A DNA stretch of 64,000 nucleotides, from contig JBILRW010000002.1 in NCBI GenBank assembly GCA_044372405.1, positions 1 to 64,000 on the forward strand. Direction: 5' to 3'. The notes under the pieces are model-generated. The model was not told the DNA's origin and made no database searches. It worked only from the letters and a program-made list of their open reading frames with translations. Positions 1-8,103 of the stretch are shown piece after piece. The position numbers were made by a program, and so were the translations under genes. The DNA is from CANGYM01 sp044372405. GTDB taxonomy: Bacteria > Pseudomonadota > Alphaproteobacteria > JAJTHO01 > CANGYM01. Positions within the stretch are counted from its first letter, which is position 1, and each line of letters begins with the position of its first letter.

Positions 1-65
1 CCTCAAAAAAAGGGCTATGGATTTGTGGATAAAAACCTGCCCCGCCTCCTGCATCTAAAAAAACA

Positions 66-150
66 AAAAGAGGACATTTCTAATTTGCTAAAAGAGGACA
101 TTTCTAATTTGCTTTGACAGTGCGGGATCATCTTTTGCGGGATCATCTTT
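66..150. repeat. two short tandem repeats, IS-end-like
   Basis: A 24-bp unit occurs twice head to tail (66-89, 90-113). It is followed by a 15-bp unit, also twice (121-135, 136-150). Multiple short direct repeats next to each other are typical of some insertion-sequence ends, but no transposase lies beside them here, so the link to an IS is inference. A perfect DnaA box (TGTGGATAA) also lies at 24-32. I see no gene in 1-322. Confidence 0.5.
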
Positions 151-190
151 TTCTGGCCACCGATGATAAAAAGTTGAAAAAAGTATCAGA

Positions 191-304
191 ACTTACGCAG
201 AACCTTCATTGCGAGCGCAGCGAAGCAATCCAGGAAGGCCGCCACCGGAAAGACTGGATTGCCACGCCTCCTGCGGAGGCTCGCAATTGACGTTCTGCGT
301 AAGT
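191..304. repeat. 114-bp palindromic repeat element, copy A
   Basis: The ends are a perfect 13-bp inverted repeat (191-203 against 292-304). Inside are further paired blocks: ATTGCGAG with CTCGCAAT, and GCAATCCAG with CTGGATTGC. The whole element can fold into one long hairpin. A second copy with the same inner blocks lies at 49316-49400. It sits just downstream of the aroA stop, where a folded transcript could act as an mRNA 3' end. Confidence 0.75.
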
Positions 305-322
305 CCTGATCATTTGTTGTTA

Positions 323-1648
323 TTAAGACACCGTACACTCAACCCCCAACGTTGTCATACAGTCCAAAAAGGTTGGAAAACTGGTGTTAATGGACGCCCA
401 GCCCTCAATGAAAAGGGGCTTTTGAGTGTGCAGGCCCATGACAAAGAAACTCATGGCCATCCGATGATCCAGGTGGGCCGAAAGGGTACAGCCGCCCGCC
501 ACATGATCCTGCCCATAAACCGTTAGAGAGTCTCCCTCGTTATGGGCCCGAACGCCCACAGCTGCCAGACCATCGAGAATGGCCTGCAGACGGTTGCTTT
601 CTTTGACTTTTAGCTCGGACAGGCCGTGCATTTCGGTTTGCCCCACGGCGAAGGACGCCGCCACAGACAAAATCGGATACTCATCAATCATCCGGGGGGC
701 GCGCCCTGCCGGAACGGTAACGCCGCGCAGGGCACTGCCGCGCACAACAATGTCGCCCACATCTTCCCCGGCAAGGCTGGTTTGATTTTGAATGCGAATA
801 TCGCCGCCCATGTCCATTAACGTGTCAATCAAACCGGTTCTGAGGGGATTCAGGCCAATTTTGGGCAGAATCACGTGACTGCCTGGCGTTAACAGGGCGG
901 CCACGATGATAAACGCCGCCGAAGAAGGATCCGCCACCACCGTTAAGGGACGCGCAACAATATCGGGAAATCCCTGCACCGTGATGTGACGATGGCCTTG
1001 GGCATTGTGGGTAATGCGGTGGGGAATGTCGTAATAGGCAAACAACCGCTCTGTGTGATCGCGGGAGGCTTCGGGCTCAATCACCGTGGTTTCGCCAGGG
1101 CACATCAGGCCCGCCAGCAAAATCGCCGATTTAATCTGGGCCGAAGCCACCGGCAAGGTGTACGTAATCGGCGAAGGATCGGCCGCGCCTTCGATCAACA
1201 ACGGCAAAACTTTATCCTGTCTGGCGGTGATGCGGGCCCCGAACTGGGAAAGCGGCTGAATCACCCGCCCCATGGGCCTGCGCCGCAACGATGCATCCCC
1301 CGTCATAAAGACACGAAACGGCAAATTGCACACCATCCCCATCAACAACCTGGCGCTGGTGCCCGAATTGCCCATGTCCCAGATGTCTTCCGGTTCGGAA
1401 AAATTCTGATAGCCAGGGCTGTTCACGATAACATCCCCATTGGCGTGATCCTGGAAATCCACCCCCAAACTGGCCAAAGCCAGGCGTGTTGACATCACAT
1501 CTTCGCTGGGCAGCAACCCCGTGATTGTCGTTTCACCCCGCGCCAAAGCCCCAAACATCAGGGCGCGGTGGGACAGGGATTTATCCCCGGGAATCGAAAC
1601 AGTCCCCATCAGGGGTTTGTGGATCATTCGGGGTGAAAGCAAGGACAT
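323..1648 (-). CDS. aroA: 3-phosphoshikimate 1-carboxyvinyltransferase (EPSP synthase)
   Basis: Transfers enolpyruvate from PEP to shikimate-3-phosphate, the sixth step of the shikimate pathway. The 441-aa length is normal. The substrate-binding motif GDKSLSHRALMFG lies near residue 21 and a glycine-rich NSGTSARLL stretch near residue 93. Near the C-terminus is HLDHRMAMSF, corresponding to the conserved D-H-R motif. The start at 1648 gives MSLLSPRM; a second Met seven codons later is possible. It stands alone on this strand, while aroE and tyrA occur elsewhere in the window, so the pathway genes are scattered. Confidence 0.95.
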   Translation of the reverse strand: MSLLSPRMIHKPLMGTVSIPGDKSLSHRALMFGALARGETTITGLLPSEDVMSTRLALASLGVDFQDHANGDVIVNSPGYQNFSEPEDIWDMGNSGTSARLLMGMVCNLPFRVFMTGDASLRRRPMGRVIQPLSQFGARITARQDKVLPLLIEGAADPSPITYTLPVASAQIKSAILLAGLMCPGETTVIEPEASRDHTERLFAYYDIPHRITHNAQGHRHITVQGFPDIVARPLTVVADPSSAAFIIVAALLTPGSHVILPKIGLNPLRTGLIDTLMDMGGDIRIQNQTSLAGEDVGDIVVRGSALRGVTVPAGRAPRMIDEYPILSVAASFAVGQTEMHGLSELKVKESNRLQAILDGLAAVGVRAHNEGDSLTVYGQDHVAGGCTLSAHLDHRMAMSFFVMGLHTQKPLFIEGWASINTSFPTFLDCMTTLGVECTVS

Positions 1649-1793
1649 GGTCTTTATTATGGAAACGGTTCAGGGTGACAGGAAACAGACTATGATTCCT
1701 CTGATCCCTGGATGCAAGGGGCAAGGGGTTTTGTGCGGGGGGTTTTTGTGTCAACGGTTTTTGCCACCGCTGCATAAGGTCAGGCGTATTTTC

Positions 1794-1821
1794 TTGAACA
1801 CTCATTCACATTGTGAATAAT
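1794..1821 (+). promoter_or_regulatory. tetR promoter with palindromic operator
   Basis: TTGAAC (1794-1799) and AATAAT (1816-1821) are spaced by 16 bases, 20 bases before the tetR start. A perfect 15-bp palindrome, ATTCACATTGTGAAT (1804-1818), fills the spacer and overlaps the -10. This is the classical arrangement for autorepression by a TetR-family protein. The promoter is inferred; the palindrome is seen directly. Confidence 0.6.
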
Positions 1822-1840
1822 GGATCACGATTGATTTAAG

Positions 1841-2464
1841 ATGATGACGGCCATGACGGCAACCAAAAAAACCAAGGGCGATGTGACGCGGGACCATCTG
1901 CGATCCTGCGCCCTGGATTTGCTGTGTGATCATGGCTATATGGCCATGACCGTGCGGATGGTGGCGGATAAAGCCGGTCTGGCTGAGGGCGCCCTGTATC
2001 GCCACTACCCTAGCAAAGAATCCCTGATCCGCGAATTATTTTTTCAAGAAACGGATCGTGTGGTATCAGAAATCAGAGAGGTTAAGCATCAAGCCGCGGA
2101 TGAAACGGCCTTTTTGTCTTCACTTGTTGTGTATCTTTGTCGATTGTATGATCAACAACCCTTAACGTTTCGGTTGGTTTTTTTTCCTGATCCAGGGATG
2201 AAAAGCAGGATTAATCTGGATGATACCAAGCCTTTTCAGGAAATACGGGTATCCATGGAATCCCTGCTTAAGGGTCGAGAGCGGGAACTGACCCATCACG
2301 CGGCGGGTATTTTGGCAGCCCAGGCTCTGGGTTTGATTTTATACACGGCTCAGATGATGGAAAAAAATCACTTTGAGCCCCCCATGATGGATATGTCGCA
2401 CGAACTCATTGAATCCTTAATGCGCATGGTTGTCCGCCGATCCATTGCCGATCATCGGGATTAG
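1841..2464 (+). CDS. TetR/AcrR family transcriptional regulator
   Basis: A 207-aa protein with a TetR helix-turn-helix in residues 12-60 (TVRMVADKAGLAEGALYRHYPSKESL is the recognition region, given here in part). The C-terminal ligand-binding domain is not recognisable to a subfamily. Its likely operator is the palindrome at 1804-1818 just upstream, which suggests autoregulation. The divergently placed aroA (start 1648) might share control, but that is inference. Its stop overlaps the aroE stop by four bases in convergent orientation. The effector and other targets cannot be told from the sequence. Confidence 0.85.
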   Translation: MMTAMTATKKTKGDVTRDHLRSCALDLLCDHGYMAMTVRMVADKAGLAEGALYRHYPSKESLIRELFFQETDRVVSEIREVKHQAADETAFLSSLVVYLCRLYDQQPLTFRLVFFPDPGMKSRINLDDTKPFQEIRVSMESLLKGRERELTHHAAGILAAQALGLILYTAQMMEKNHFEPPMMDMSHELIESLMRMVVRRSIADHRD

Positions 2465-3270
2465 GATTGCCCTAAAATCACCTTCATAATCTCTTCGTCA
2501 ACATTAGGCTCTTTCCTAAACCACAGGGCAAACGCAAACGCCCCCTGATAGGCCAACATGGACGCGCCGTTGATTCCAGAGAGGCCCCGCTGCTGCCCTG
2601 CCTCTAAAAACGGCGTTACGGGCGGGTTATAGGACAAATCATATAAAAAACAATCGTCTGGCAATCTTGATAAATCCGGAACGACCGTCCGATCCGATAA
2701 AGTATTCACCACCATTTGGGTGTCTTCGGGTAAGGGGAAATCCAGAGACCCCAAGGACAGATTTTTTGTCAGGGAACGAAACGCCTCGGCCCGTTCAATG
2801 GTTCGGTTAAGGACGACCAAGGGACAGCCCACCTTGCGTGACAAAACATCCACCACCCCCCGCGCGGCACCGCCCGCCCCAAAAATGACGATGGGACGGT
2901 GCAGGCTTAGGGTTATGGCTTGCGTTTGAAGTCCCTGCCAAAATCCATAAGTATCTGTATTGAAACCCTTGATTTTGCCTTCGTGAAAAACCAACGTATT
3001 AACAGCCCCGATTTTTTGATCCTCTGCATAAACCTCATCACACAGGGCCAAAACACTTTCCTTATGCGGTACGGTGATATTACACCCCACGGCCCCCAGG
3101 GCCTGAAGGCCCCGCACCGCCCTTTCCAGGTTTTCCGGTACCACATCAAACGCCAGGTACTCCGCATTAATACCGTAACGCTTCAGCCAAACGCTATGCA
3201 TGGCCGGGGACTTAGAATGGGCGACGGGATGCCCCAACACCGCCACGAGTTTTGTTTGTGTGTTGCTCAT
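2461..3270 (-). CDS. aroE: shikimate dehydrogenase (NADP+)
   Basis: Reduces 3-dehydroshikimate to shikimate with NADPH. At 269 aa it is the usual length. Visible marks are the N-terminal GHPVAHSKSPAMH, the catalytic-lysine motif NITVPHKESV (near residue 63), the GAGGAARGV nucleotide-binding loop and the C-terminal QGAFAFALWF. The start overlaps the maf stop by four bases, so maf and aroE are translationally coupled in one operon. The same maf-aroE order is found near the chromosome origin in rhizobia and Caulobacter. Confidence 0.95.
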   Translation of the reverse strand: MSNTQTKLVAVLGHPVAHSKSPAMHSVWLKRYGINAEYLAFDVVPENLERAVRGLQALGAVGCNITVPHKESVLALCDEVYAEDQKIGAVNTLVFHEGKIKGFNTDTYGFWQGLQTQAITLSLHRPIVIFGAGGAARGVVDVLSRKVGCPLVVLNRTIERAEAFRSLTKNLSLGSLDFPLPEDTQMVVNTLSDRTVVPDLSRLPDDCFLYDLSYNPPVTPFLEAGQQRGLSGINGASMLAYQGAFAFALWFRKEPNVDEEIMKVILGQS

Positions 3271-3869
3271 GCCTTCACGAGGCCACGTGATCTTAATGCG
3301 CTCAACAGCGGCAACAACGACAGACCCTGAATCGTGCTACTATCCCCGATTACGGTGTCCATCAGCTGGACGCCCGCGCCCTCAATCTGGTAACATCCAA
3401 CGGCAGAGAGGGCGGTTTGCCCATGATCCCTTAAATACTGATCTAAAAAATCATCAGAAAAATCACGCATTTTTAGGGTGGGAATTTCCAAATGTTCCCA
3501 CACCGCCTGCCCGTTATGATACAGGACCATGGCCGTGGGCAGGGTGTGATCATGATTTTTAAGGGTTTTTAAAATATGGCGAGCCTCTTCTAAATCCTTA
3601 GCCTTGCTATAGATTTTTTCCTGGAACACCAAAATTTGATCGGCGGCCAGAACCAGGGATTCCGGATGCCGATGGGAAACGTCCTGTCCCTTTTGATGGG
3701 CCAGAAATAACGCCAATTCCGATAACGGGCCGGTATGATTTTCTAAGAAAGTGGCTTTGTGGGCGTCCTCATCCACAGCAGAGGGCACCTGAGTAAAGGG
3801 CACCCCAGCACGGCGTAGCAGGGCGGCGCGGGAAGCACTTTGAGAAGCAAGGATAAACGGCAGGGTCAT
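3267..3869 (-). CDS. maf: Maf family nucleoside triphosphate pyrophosphatase
   Basis: Maf proteins hydrolyse non-canonical or excess nucleoside triphosphates to monophosphates and can slow septation when overproduced. The 200-aa protein starts LPFILASQSASRAALL, the family's phosphate-binding N-terminus, and carries the ESLVLAADQIL segment with the catalytic Asp. It is upstream of aroE with a 4-base overlap. The YhdE versus YceF subtype (dTTP/UTP versus m7GTP) is not settled from the sequence. Confidence 0.9.
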   Translation of the reverse strand: MTLPFILASQSASRAALLRRAGVPFTQVPSAVDEDAHKATFLENHTGPLSELALFLAHQKGQDVSHRHPESLVLAADQILVFQEKIYSKAKDLEEARHILKTLKNHDHTLPTAMVLYHNGQAVWEHLEIPTLKMRDFSDDFLDQYLRDHGQTALSAVGCYQIEGAGVQLMDTVIGDSSTIQGLSLLPLLSALRSRGLVKA

Positions 3870-4006
3870 GGATGACTTTTAATAGAATTATTTGTTTAAG
3901 AGAACGTTAATCTTTTTTCATCATAATGACAAGGATTCGTTAACTTTTTTACGGCACAAACAAATCACCAGACTGTTGTTTTGAGATTTTTTTTAGGAGA
4001 TCCACC

Positions 4007-4327
4007 ATGAACACCGCCAGCAAAATTAAATTCTTACAACGCACGCCTGCCAGTGAGGCCGAAGAGGCCAGTTTTAACCTGGGCATGGTGGAGGGGTTAA
4101 AAAAAACCATTCGCCCTGATTTTGATTATGACGTTGAATTGATTCGTGCCTCGGATACCATGAAGTCCCTCCTTAGCCTGGGACAAGACGATGGGCTAGC
4201 GCTGGAAAAAGCTGTGGGCTACTACAGCGGCCTTGTGTATTCCGTGGTTGAGGATGTTTTTGAAGCCCAAGCCTCGGGCTATCAAGAACTTCACCTGCTA
4301 CGTCGGCAGGTTCAGGTCCTGGCCTAA
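4007..4327 (+). CDS. hypothetical protein, 106 aa
   Basis: I do not recognise this family. A strong ribosome-binding site (AGGAG) lies about nine bases before the ATG, which supports it as a real gene. The product is predicted soluble and mainly helical, slightly acidic, with no signal peptide, membrane segment or cysteines. It precedes nuoE by 83 bases on the same strand and could share its transcript, but nothing in the sequence ties it to complex I. Confidence 0.65.
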   Translation: MNTASKIKFLQRTPASEAEEASFNLGMVEGLKKTIRPDFDYDVELIRASDTMKSLLSLGQDDGLALEKAVGYYSGLVYSVVEDVFEAQASGYQELHLLRRQVQVLA

Positions 4328-4410
4328 CGAGGGTCGTTGAATCCAAAGCCATTGCAGGCTGACGTTGGTCTTGATATAGGTGATAAAATCCCATCTATGG
4401 CCAGGTCGCA

Positions 4411-4980
4411 ATGACAGAGTCTTTTTATTTTACCCCAGACAATGCGGAAACGGCCCGCACAATTTTGTCCCGTTATCCTGAAAACCGCAAAGCCAGTGCT
4501 CTACTTCCCTTTTTGGATTTGGCCCAACGCCAAAATGGGGGGTGGTTATCCCCACCTGTACTTCGTTTCCTGGCCGATACGCTGGAAATTCCAGAAATTA
4601 AAGTTTACGAAGTTGCATCGTTTTACACCATGTTTAATCTGAAGCCCGTGGGTCGTTATCACCTGCAGTTTTGCCGCACCACACCGTGCTGGCTGCGGGG
4701 CGCTTTGGATATTGAAAAGGCCGTCTGCACTCACCTGAACGCCCGCATCGGGGAAACGACCGAGGATGGCGCATTCACGCTTTCCCGTGTGGAATGTCTG
4801 GGGGCCTGCGTCAACGCGCCCATTTTGCAGGTTAATGATGATTTTTATGAAGACCTGAGCGAAACCACCGTCATCACGCTGATTGATGATCTGAAACAAG
4901 GTCGCGCCCCCACCGTAGGCACACAGGTGAAACGTCAAACCTCTGCCCCCTTGGTGGGACGGTGTACTTTGGTTTCTTAG
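4411..4980 (+). CDS. nuoE: NADH-quinone oxidoreductase subunit E (24 kDa)
   Basis: Thioredoxin-like subunit of the NADH-oxidising arm of complex I that carries the [2Fe-2S] cluster N1a. The 189-aa product has the family's helical N-terminus and four cluster cysteines in two pairs, CRTTPC (near residues 88-93) and CLGAC (near 130-134). The C-terminus ends in a basic tail and CTL. The gene is isolated: nuoD and nuoF are not next to it, whereas alphaproteobacteria usually keep nuoE inside the nuo operon. Confidence 0.93.
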   Translation: MTESFYFTPDNAETARTILSRYPENRKASALLPFLDLAQRQNGGWLSPPVLRFLADTLEIPEIKVYEVASFYTMFNLKPVGRYHLQFCRTTPCWLRGALDIEKAVCTHLNARIGETTEDGAFTLSRVECLGACVNAPILQVNDDFYEDLSETTVITLIDDLKQGRAPTVGTQVKRQTSAPLVGRCTLVS

Positions 4981-5015
4981 GGTCTGTTCATAACCTCATA
5001 ATCTGACCCAATATC

Positions 5016-5117
5016 CCCCTCTCCCCCTGGGGACGGGGAGAGGGGCCTGAAACAAAAAAACGTCTGAATTGCGGCGGCACCCCCACCCCAACCCTCCCCC
5101 GCAAGCGGGAGAGGGGG
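5016..5117. repeat. two GC-rich inverted repeats between convergent genes
   Basis: The gap between the convergent nuoE and glpX stops has a perfect 11-bp inverted repeat (5016-5026 with 5035-5045). A second GC-rich hairpin lies at 5092-5117. Neither is followed by a clear T-run. They may act as mRNA 3' stabilisers or inefficient bidirectional terminators. CT-rich palindromes of this style recur in many proteobacterial intergenic regions. Confidence 0.55.
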
Positions 5118-5118
5118 C

Positions 5119-6096
5119 CTACGCCGCCTCATGATGGCTGAGAAGTGCGGCTTTTCGTGTCGTGTTGTGATCTGTTACGAGGCGACGAACGGTGCCCGTT
5201 TTGGATCTCATAATAATGGAATGGGTTCTAACGCCCCCCTCGATACGCTTAACCCCCGTTAATAAAGAACCATCGGTCACCCCTGTGGCGGCAAACATGA
5301 CATCGTCGCTGGGCACCAGGTCCCGTAAACCATAAAGGCGGTTAAAATCTTTAACGCCCCAGCGCGTGGCGCGTTCTTTTTCATCTTCGTTACGAAACAG
5401 CAGGCGGCTCTGAAGGGTGCCCCCCAAACACGACAGCGCGGCGGCGGCCAAAACGCCTTCGGGGGCCCCACCACTGCCCATATAGACATCCAGGGAACTT
5501 TCCGGCTGAGCCGTGGCAATGACCGCGCTAACATCCCCATCCTGAATCAGAATGATGCGGCACCCCAGGGCCCGAACCTGGGCGATCATGTCCGCATGAC
5601 GCGGACGATTCAGCAGACACACCACCAAATCCTGCACAGGGATTTTTTTAGCGTCTGCCACATTATTAAGGTTTGTGGCAATGGTGTTATTCAGCGACAG
5701 GGCCTCTGGCGGTACGCCAGGTCCTGCGGCCAGTTTGTCCATATAAACATCGGGGGCTGCCAAAAATCCCCCTTTGGGCGCCAGGGCAATCACGGTCATG
5801 GCATTAAAATTCCCCTGGGCCGTCAGGGTTGTCCCCTCCAAAGGATCCAGCGCAATATCCACAGGGGTGCCCCCCAAACCAACCTTTTCACCGATATACA
5901 GCATGGGGGCTTCGTCCCGCTCGCCTTCGCCAATAACCACCGTTCCATCAATGGGCATGGTGTTCAGGGCCGCGCGCATGGCGGCAACGGCGGCGGCATC
6001 GGCGGCCTTTTCATCACCACGACCAATCCAGCGGGCCGAGGCCAAAGCGGCATATTCCGTCGCCCGAACGGGCTCAAGGGTCAAAAAACGATCCAT
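5119..6096 (-). CDS. glpX: class II fructose-1,6-bisphosphatase
   Basis: Dephosphorylates fructose-1,6-bisphosphate in gluconeogenesis. The 325-aa product matches the GlpX family length. It carries GEGERDEAPMLYIGE (near residue 56) and the metal-binding DIALDPLEGTTL (near residue 80), then YMGSGGAPEG. It is transcribed with apaG, efp and thiE in the same direction: its start is only 15 bases from the apaG stop, so they probably share a transcript. In some alphaproteobacteria GlpX also shows sedoheptulose-bisphosphatase activity; that cannot be judged here. Confidence 0.95.
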   Translation of the reverse strand: MDRFLTLEPVRATEYAALASARWIGRGDEKAADAAAVAAMRAALNTMPIDGTVVIGEGERDEAPMLYIGEKVGLGGTPVDIALDPLEGTTLTAQGNFNAMTVIALAPKGGFLAAPDVYMDKLAAGPGVPPEALSLNNTIATNLNNVADAKKIPVQDLVVCLLNRPRHADMIAQVRALGCRIILIQDGDVSAVIATAQPESSLDVYMGSGGAPEGVLAAAALSCLGGTLQSRLLFRNEDEKERATRWGVKDFNRLYGLRDLVPSDDVMFAATGVTDGSLLTGVKRIEGGVRTHSIIMRSKTGTVRRLVTDHNTTRKAALLSHHEAA

Positions 6097-6111
6097 AATG
6101 GTGGTCCTTGG

Positions 6112-6504
6112 TTAATGTAAAGGTTTCGGGGAATAGGGACTATCCAGGGAAAATGAGGGGATGTCCACCGTAAAAAGCTCCCCATCCACGTCCATCATGC
6201 TGTAATAACCGCCCATAATGCCGGAGGGTGTTTTCAGCGGGGCGCCACTGACGTATTCAAAGGTCTCCCCCGAAGCAATCACAGGCTGCTTCCCCACCAC
6301 ACCAGGGCCAGAGACTTCTTCCGTATGGCCTTTCTCATCAATAATACGCCAAAACCGATTGCAGAGCTTCACATCGTTGGATCGGCCATTTTCAATGGCG
6401 ATATGATAAAGCCACACAAAATTTTGCTCATCCGGATTGGAATGATCATCGGAATAGGTCAAATCGACGGAAACCGTAACCTTTTCCGTGGTTTTACGAT
6501 ACAT
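6112..6504 (-). CDS. apaG: ApaG (DUF525) protein
   Basis: A beta-sandwich protein of the ApaG/PoxPa family, linked to magnesium/cobalt resistance; its biochemical role is unclear. The start at 6504 (MYRKTTEKVTVSVDL) fits family alignments and has AGGA eight bases upstream. A longer frame to 6558 adds 18 residues unlike the family. The product is 130 aa, with the hallmark segments WLYHIAIENG, RFWRIIDEKG and GVVGKQPVIASGE followed by GIMGGYYSM. It lies upstream of glpX on the same strand. Confidence 0.9.
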   Translation of the reverse strand: MYRKTTEKVTVSVDLTYSDDHSNPDEQNFVWLYHIAIENGRSNDVKLCNRFWRIIDEKGHTEEVSGPGVVGKQPVIASGETFEYVSGAPLKTPSGIMGGYYSMMDVDGELFTVDIPSFSLDSPYSPKPLH

Positions 6505-6600
6505 GAAACATCCTGGGATTCTTTGAAAACGCCCGCATCCTATCATAGCCAAACCCAACAGGGAAAGAGAGAAATGTATGTATGCCTATTGCAGATGGAG

Positions 6601-6775
6601 AGTATCGCTAGGCGAGCGTCGCCGCAGCCGAGTGGTGAATCCAAAACTTTGGATCAGGCCCTGTTGCTCCAACTCAGACAGGTCCCGGGTGCGGGACAGG
6701 GCCAGGGCCCGATCCAAGGGGTTTTAGGACTTCGGTAACATTCTCAAAACGGTGTTTCCACCGAATATCCGTCAT
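6601..6775 (-). pseudogene. remnant of HI0074-family nucleotidyltransferase substrate-binding protein
   Basis: From the ATG at 6775 the frame reads TDIRWKHRFENVTEVLKPL. After a one-base shift near 6715 it continues DRALALSRTRDLSELEQQGL and then IQSFGFT. Joined, these match the N-terminal half of the PF08780 family, including the W-x-x-RFEN and LSELE-GLIQ-F signatures. After GFT the sequence runs into a small palindrome (6600-6633) and the rest of the domain is gone. Intact members pair with an MNT nucleotidyltransferase as a HEPN/MNT toxin-antitoxin; no partner is present. It starts ten bases after the efp stop. Confidence 0.65.
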
Positions 6776-6785
6776 GATGGTGGGG

Positions 6786-7352
6786 TTATCCTTTTGCCTT
6801 TTCCACAAAACTGCCATCGCGGGTGTCCACGACAACGCGGGCGCCAGCCTCAAGATACGGGGGCACCAGGATTTTTTCACCGTTGGATAATAACGCGGGT
6901 TTATAGGACGACGTGGCCGTTTGGCCCTTAATGGTGGGTTCGGCCTCAACAATTTCCAAAATAACGGTTTCGGGCAGGGTAACGCTCAGCGGTTTGCCCT
7001 CATGAAACAACACCGTCACATCCATATCGTCCTGTAAAAACGGCAGCGTATCACCCAAAATATCGCTGGGCAGGGCAATTTGCTCGAAGGTTTCTTTGTG
7101 CATCAACGTGATCCTATCATCCTGCAAAAACAGAAATTGATAAATTTCCTCGTCCAAACGCACGCGATCGATGCGCTCGGATGACCGAAAGCGCTCGTTG
7201 AGTTTGGTTCCCTCTAGCAAAGCCTTCATTTCCGCCTGAATATAGGCCCCGCCTTTGCCAGGTTGGGTGTGCATGGTTTTTAAAACAACCCACAGCTTGT
7301 TTTTATGATTCACAATATTGCCGACTTTTAAGTCGTTGGCGTTAACGTCCAT
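6786..7352 (-). CDS. efp: translation elongation factor P
   Basis: Binds between the P and E sites and relieves stalling at polyproline stretches. 188 aa, three OB-like beta-barrel domains. The modified-lysine loop reads TQPGKGGAYIQAEMK (near residue 30) and the C-terminal domain ends in the usual VDTRDGSFVEKAKG. The start overlaps the end of thiE by 25 bases, indicating co-transcription. The modifying enzymes (EpmA/B or EarP) are not in the window. Confidence 0.96.
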   Translation of the reverse strand: MDVNANDLKVGNIVNHKNKLWVVLKTMHTQPGKGGAYIQAEMKALLEGTKLNERFRSSERIDRVRLDEEIYQFLFLQDDRITLMHKETFEQIALPSDILGDTLPFLQDDMDVTVLFHEGKPLSVTLPETVILEIVEAEPTIKGQTATSSYKPALLSNGEKILVPPYLEAGARVVVDTRDGSFVEKAKG

Positions 7353-7972
7353 CGTTGATCTCCGTATCGATTCATCAAAGCATCCATTTGCCCCAGGGCT
7401 TTGTCAACGTCGGACCAAATACCGCTGCACAGGGCAACAGCCGTGGCGCCGGCATCCAAAACCTGGGGCACCGTGTCCAAGGATATGCCACCAATACCCA
7501 CACTTGGCAAGGGGGGAGCGTTTTTTTGAGGACCCTGCCAAGCCTGAAATACAGACAACGGGGCCCGCGTTTTGGCCTGTTTTGTTGTTGTGGGATACAC
7601 GGACCCAAAGGCCACATAGCTGGCCCCCTCCTCTTTGGCCCGCATCGCCAAGGTGAGATCATCGTAACAAGAGGCCCCAATAAGGGCCCCCGGCCCCATT
7701 TGAGAACGGGCCAGGGCGACGGAGGTGTCGTCTTCACCCACGTGAACACCGTCGCAGCGCAGCGCCTTGGCCAAAAGGGGATCATCATTCAGAATCAGGG
7801 CCACATTTTGCCCCCGACAAAGGGTCTGGACAGCGCGCACGGCCTGTGCCATCGTTGAGGGTGAGGCTCCCTTAAGACGGACCTGAAAAGCCGTTACGAT
7901 GGGATGGTTGCATACCCTTATAACCTTGTCAAACGGGGGCAGAGCGTCGGGGGGAGAAAGAACATAAATCAT
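7328..7972 (-). CDS. thiE: thiamine phosphate synthase
   Basis: Condenses HMP-pyrophosphate with the thiazole phosphate to form thiamine monophosphate. The 214-aa TIM-barrel protein shows LNDDPLLAKALRCDGVHVGEDD (near residue 61), GALIGASCYDD, the YVAFGSVYPTTTK segment and GIGGISLDTVPQVLDAGA. No TPP riboswitch is visible in the 131 bases before the divergent mreB start. Other thi genes are absent from the window. The efp start lies inside its 3' end. Confidence 0.88.
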   Translation of the reverse strand: MIYVLSPPDALPPFDKVIRVCNHPIVTAFQVRLKGASPSTMAQAVRAVQTLCRGQNVALILNDDPLLAKALRCDGVHVGEDDTSVALARSQMGPGALIGASCYDDLTLAMRAKEEGASYVAFGSVYPTTTKQAKTRAPLSVFQAWQGPQKNAPPLPSVGIGGISLDTVPQVLDAGATAVALCSGIWSDVDKALGQMDALMNRYGDQRWTLTPTT

Positions 7973-8103
7973 GGTTAAAAAAATGCTGAATTGGGATTTT
8001 TGTTAACCTTTTTTTCAACAATACGCTGCAAAGTGTGGATATGTCGATTTATAAAAGATCCCGACATAACAAAAAAATAAAAAACACTTCAGGAGTGCTC
8101 GGC

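Noticed and set aside
209..526. Plus-strand 105-codon open frame at the window start
   Set aside because: It runs through the palindromic repeat and then antisense to the end of aroA.
1581..1805. Minus-strand 74-codon frame upstream of aroA
   Set aside because: Low-complexity sequence overlapping the aroA start, with no ribosome site and no family resemblance.
7973..8103. Possible TPP riboswitch upstream of thiE
   Set aside because: The conserved thi-box sequences (such as CTGAGA) are absent and the gap is too short for the full aptamer on the thiE side.
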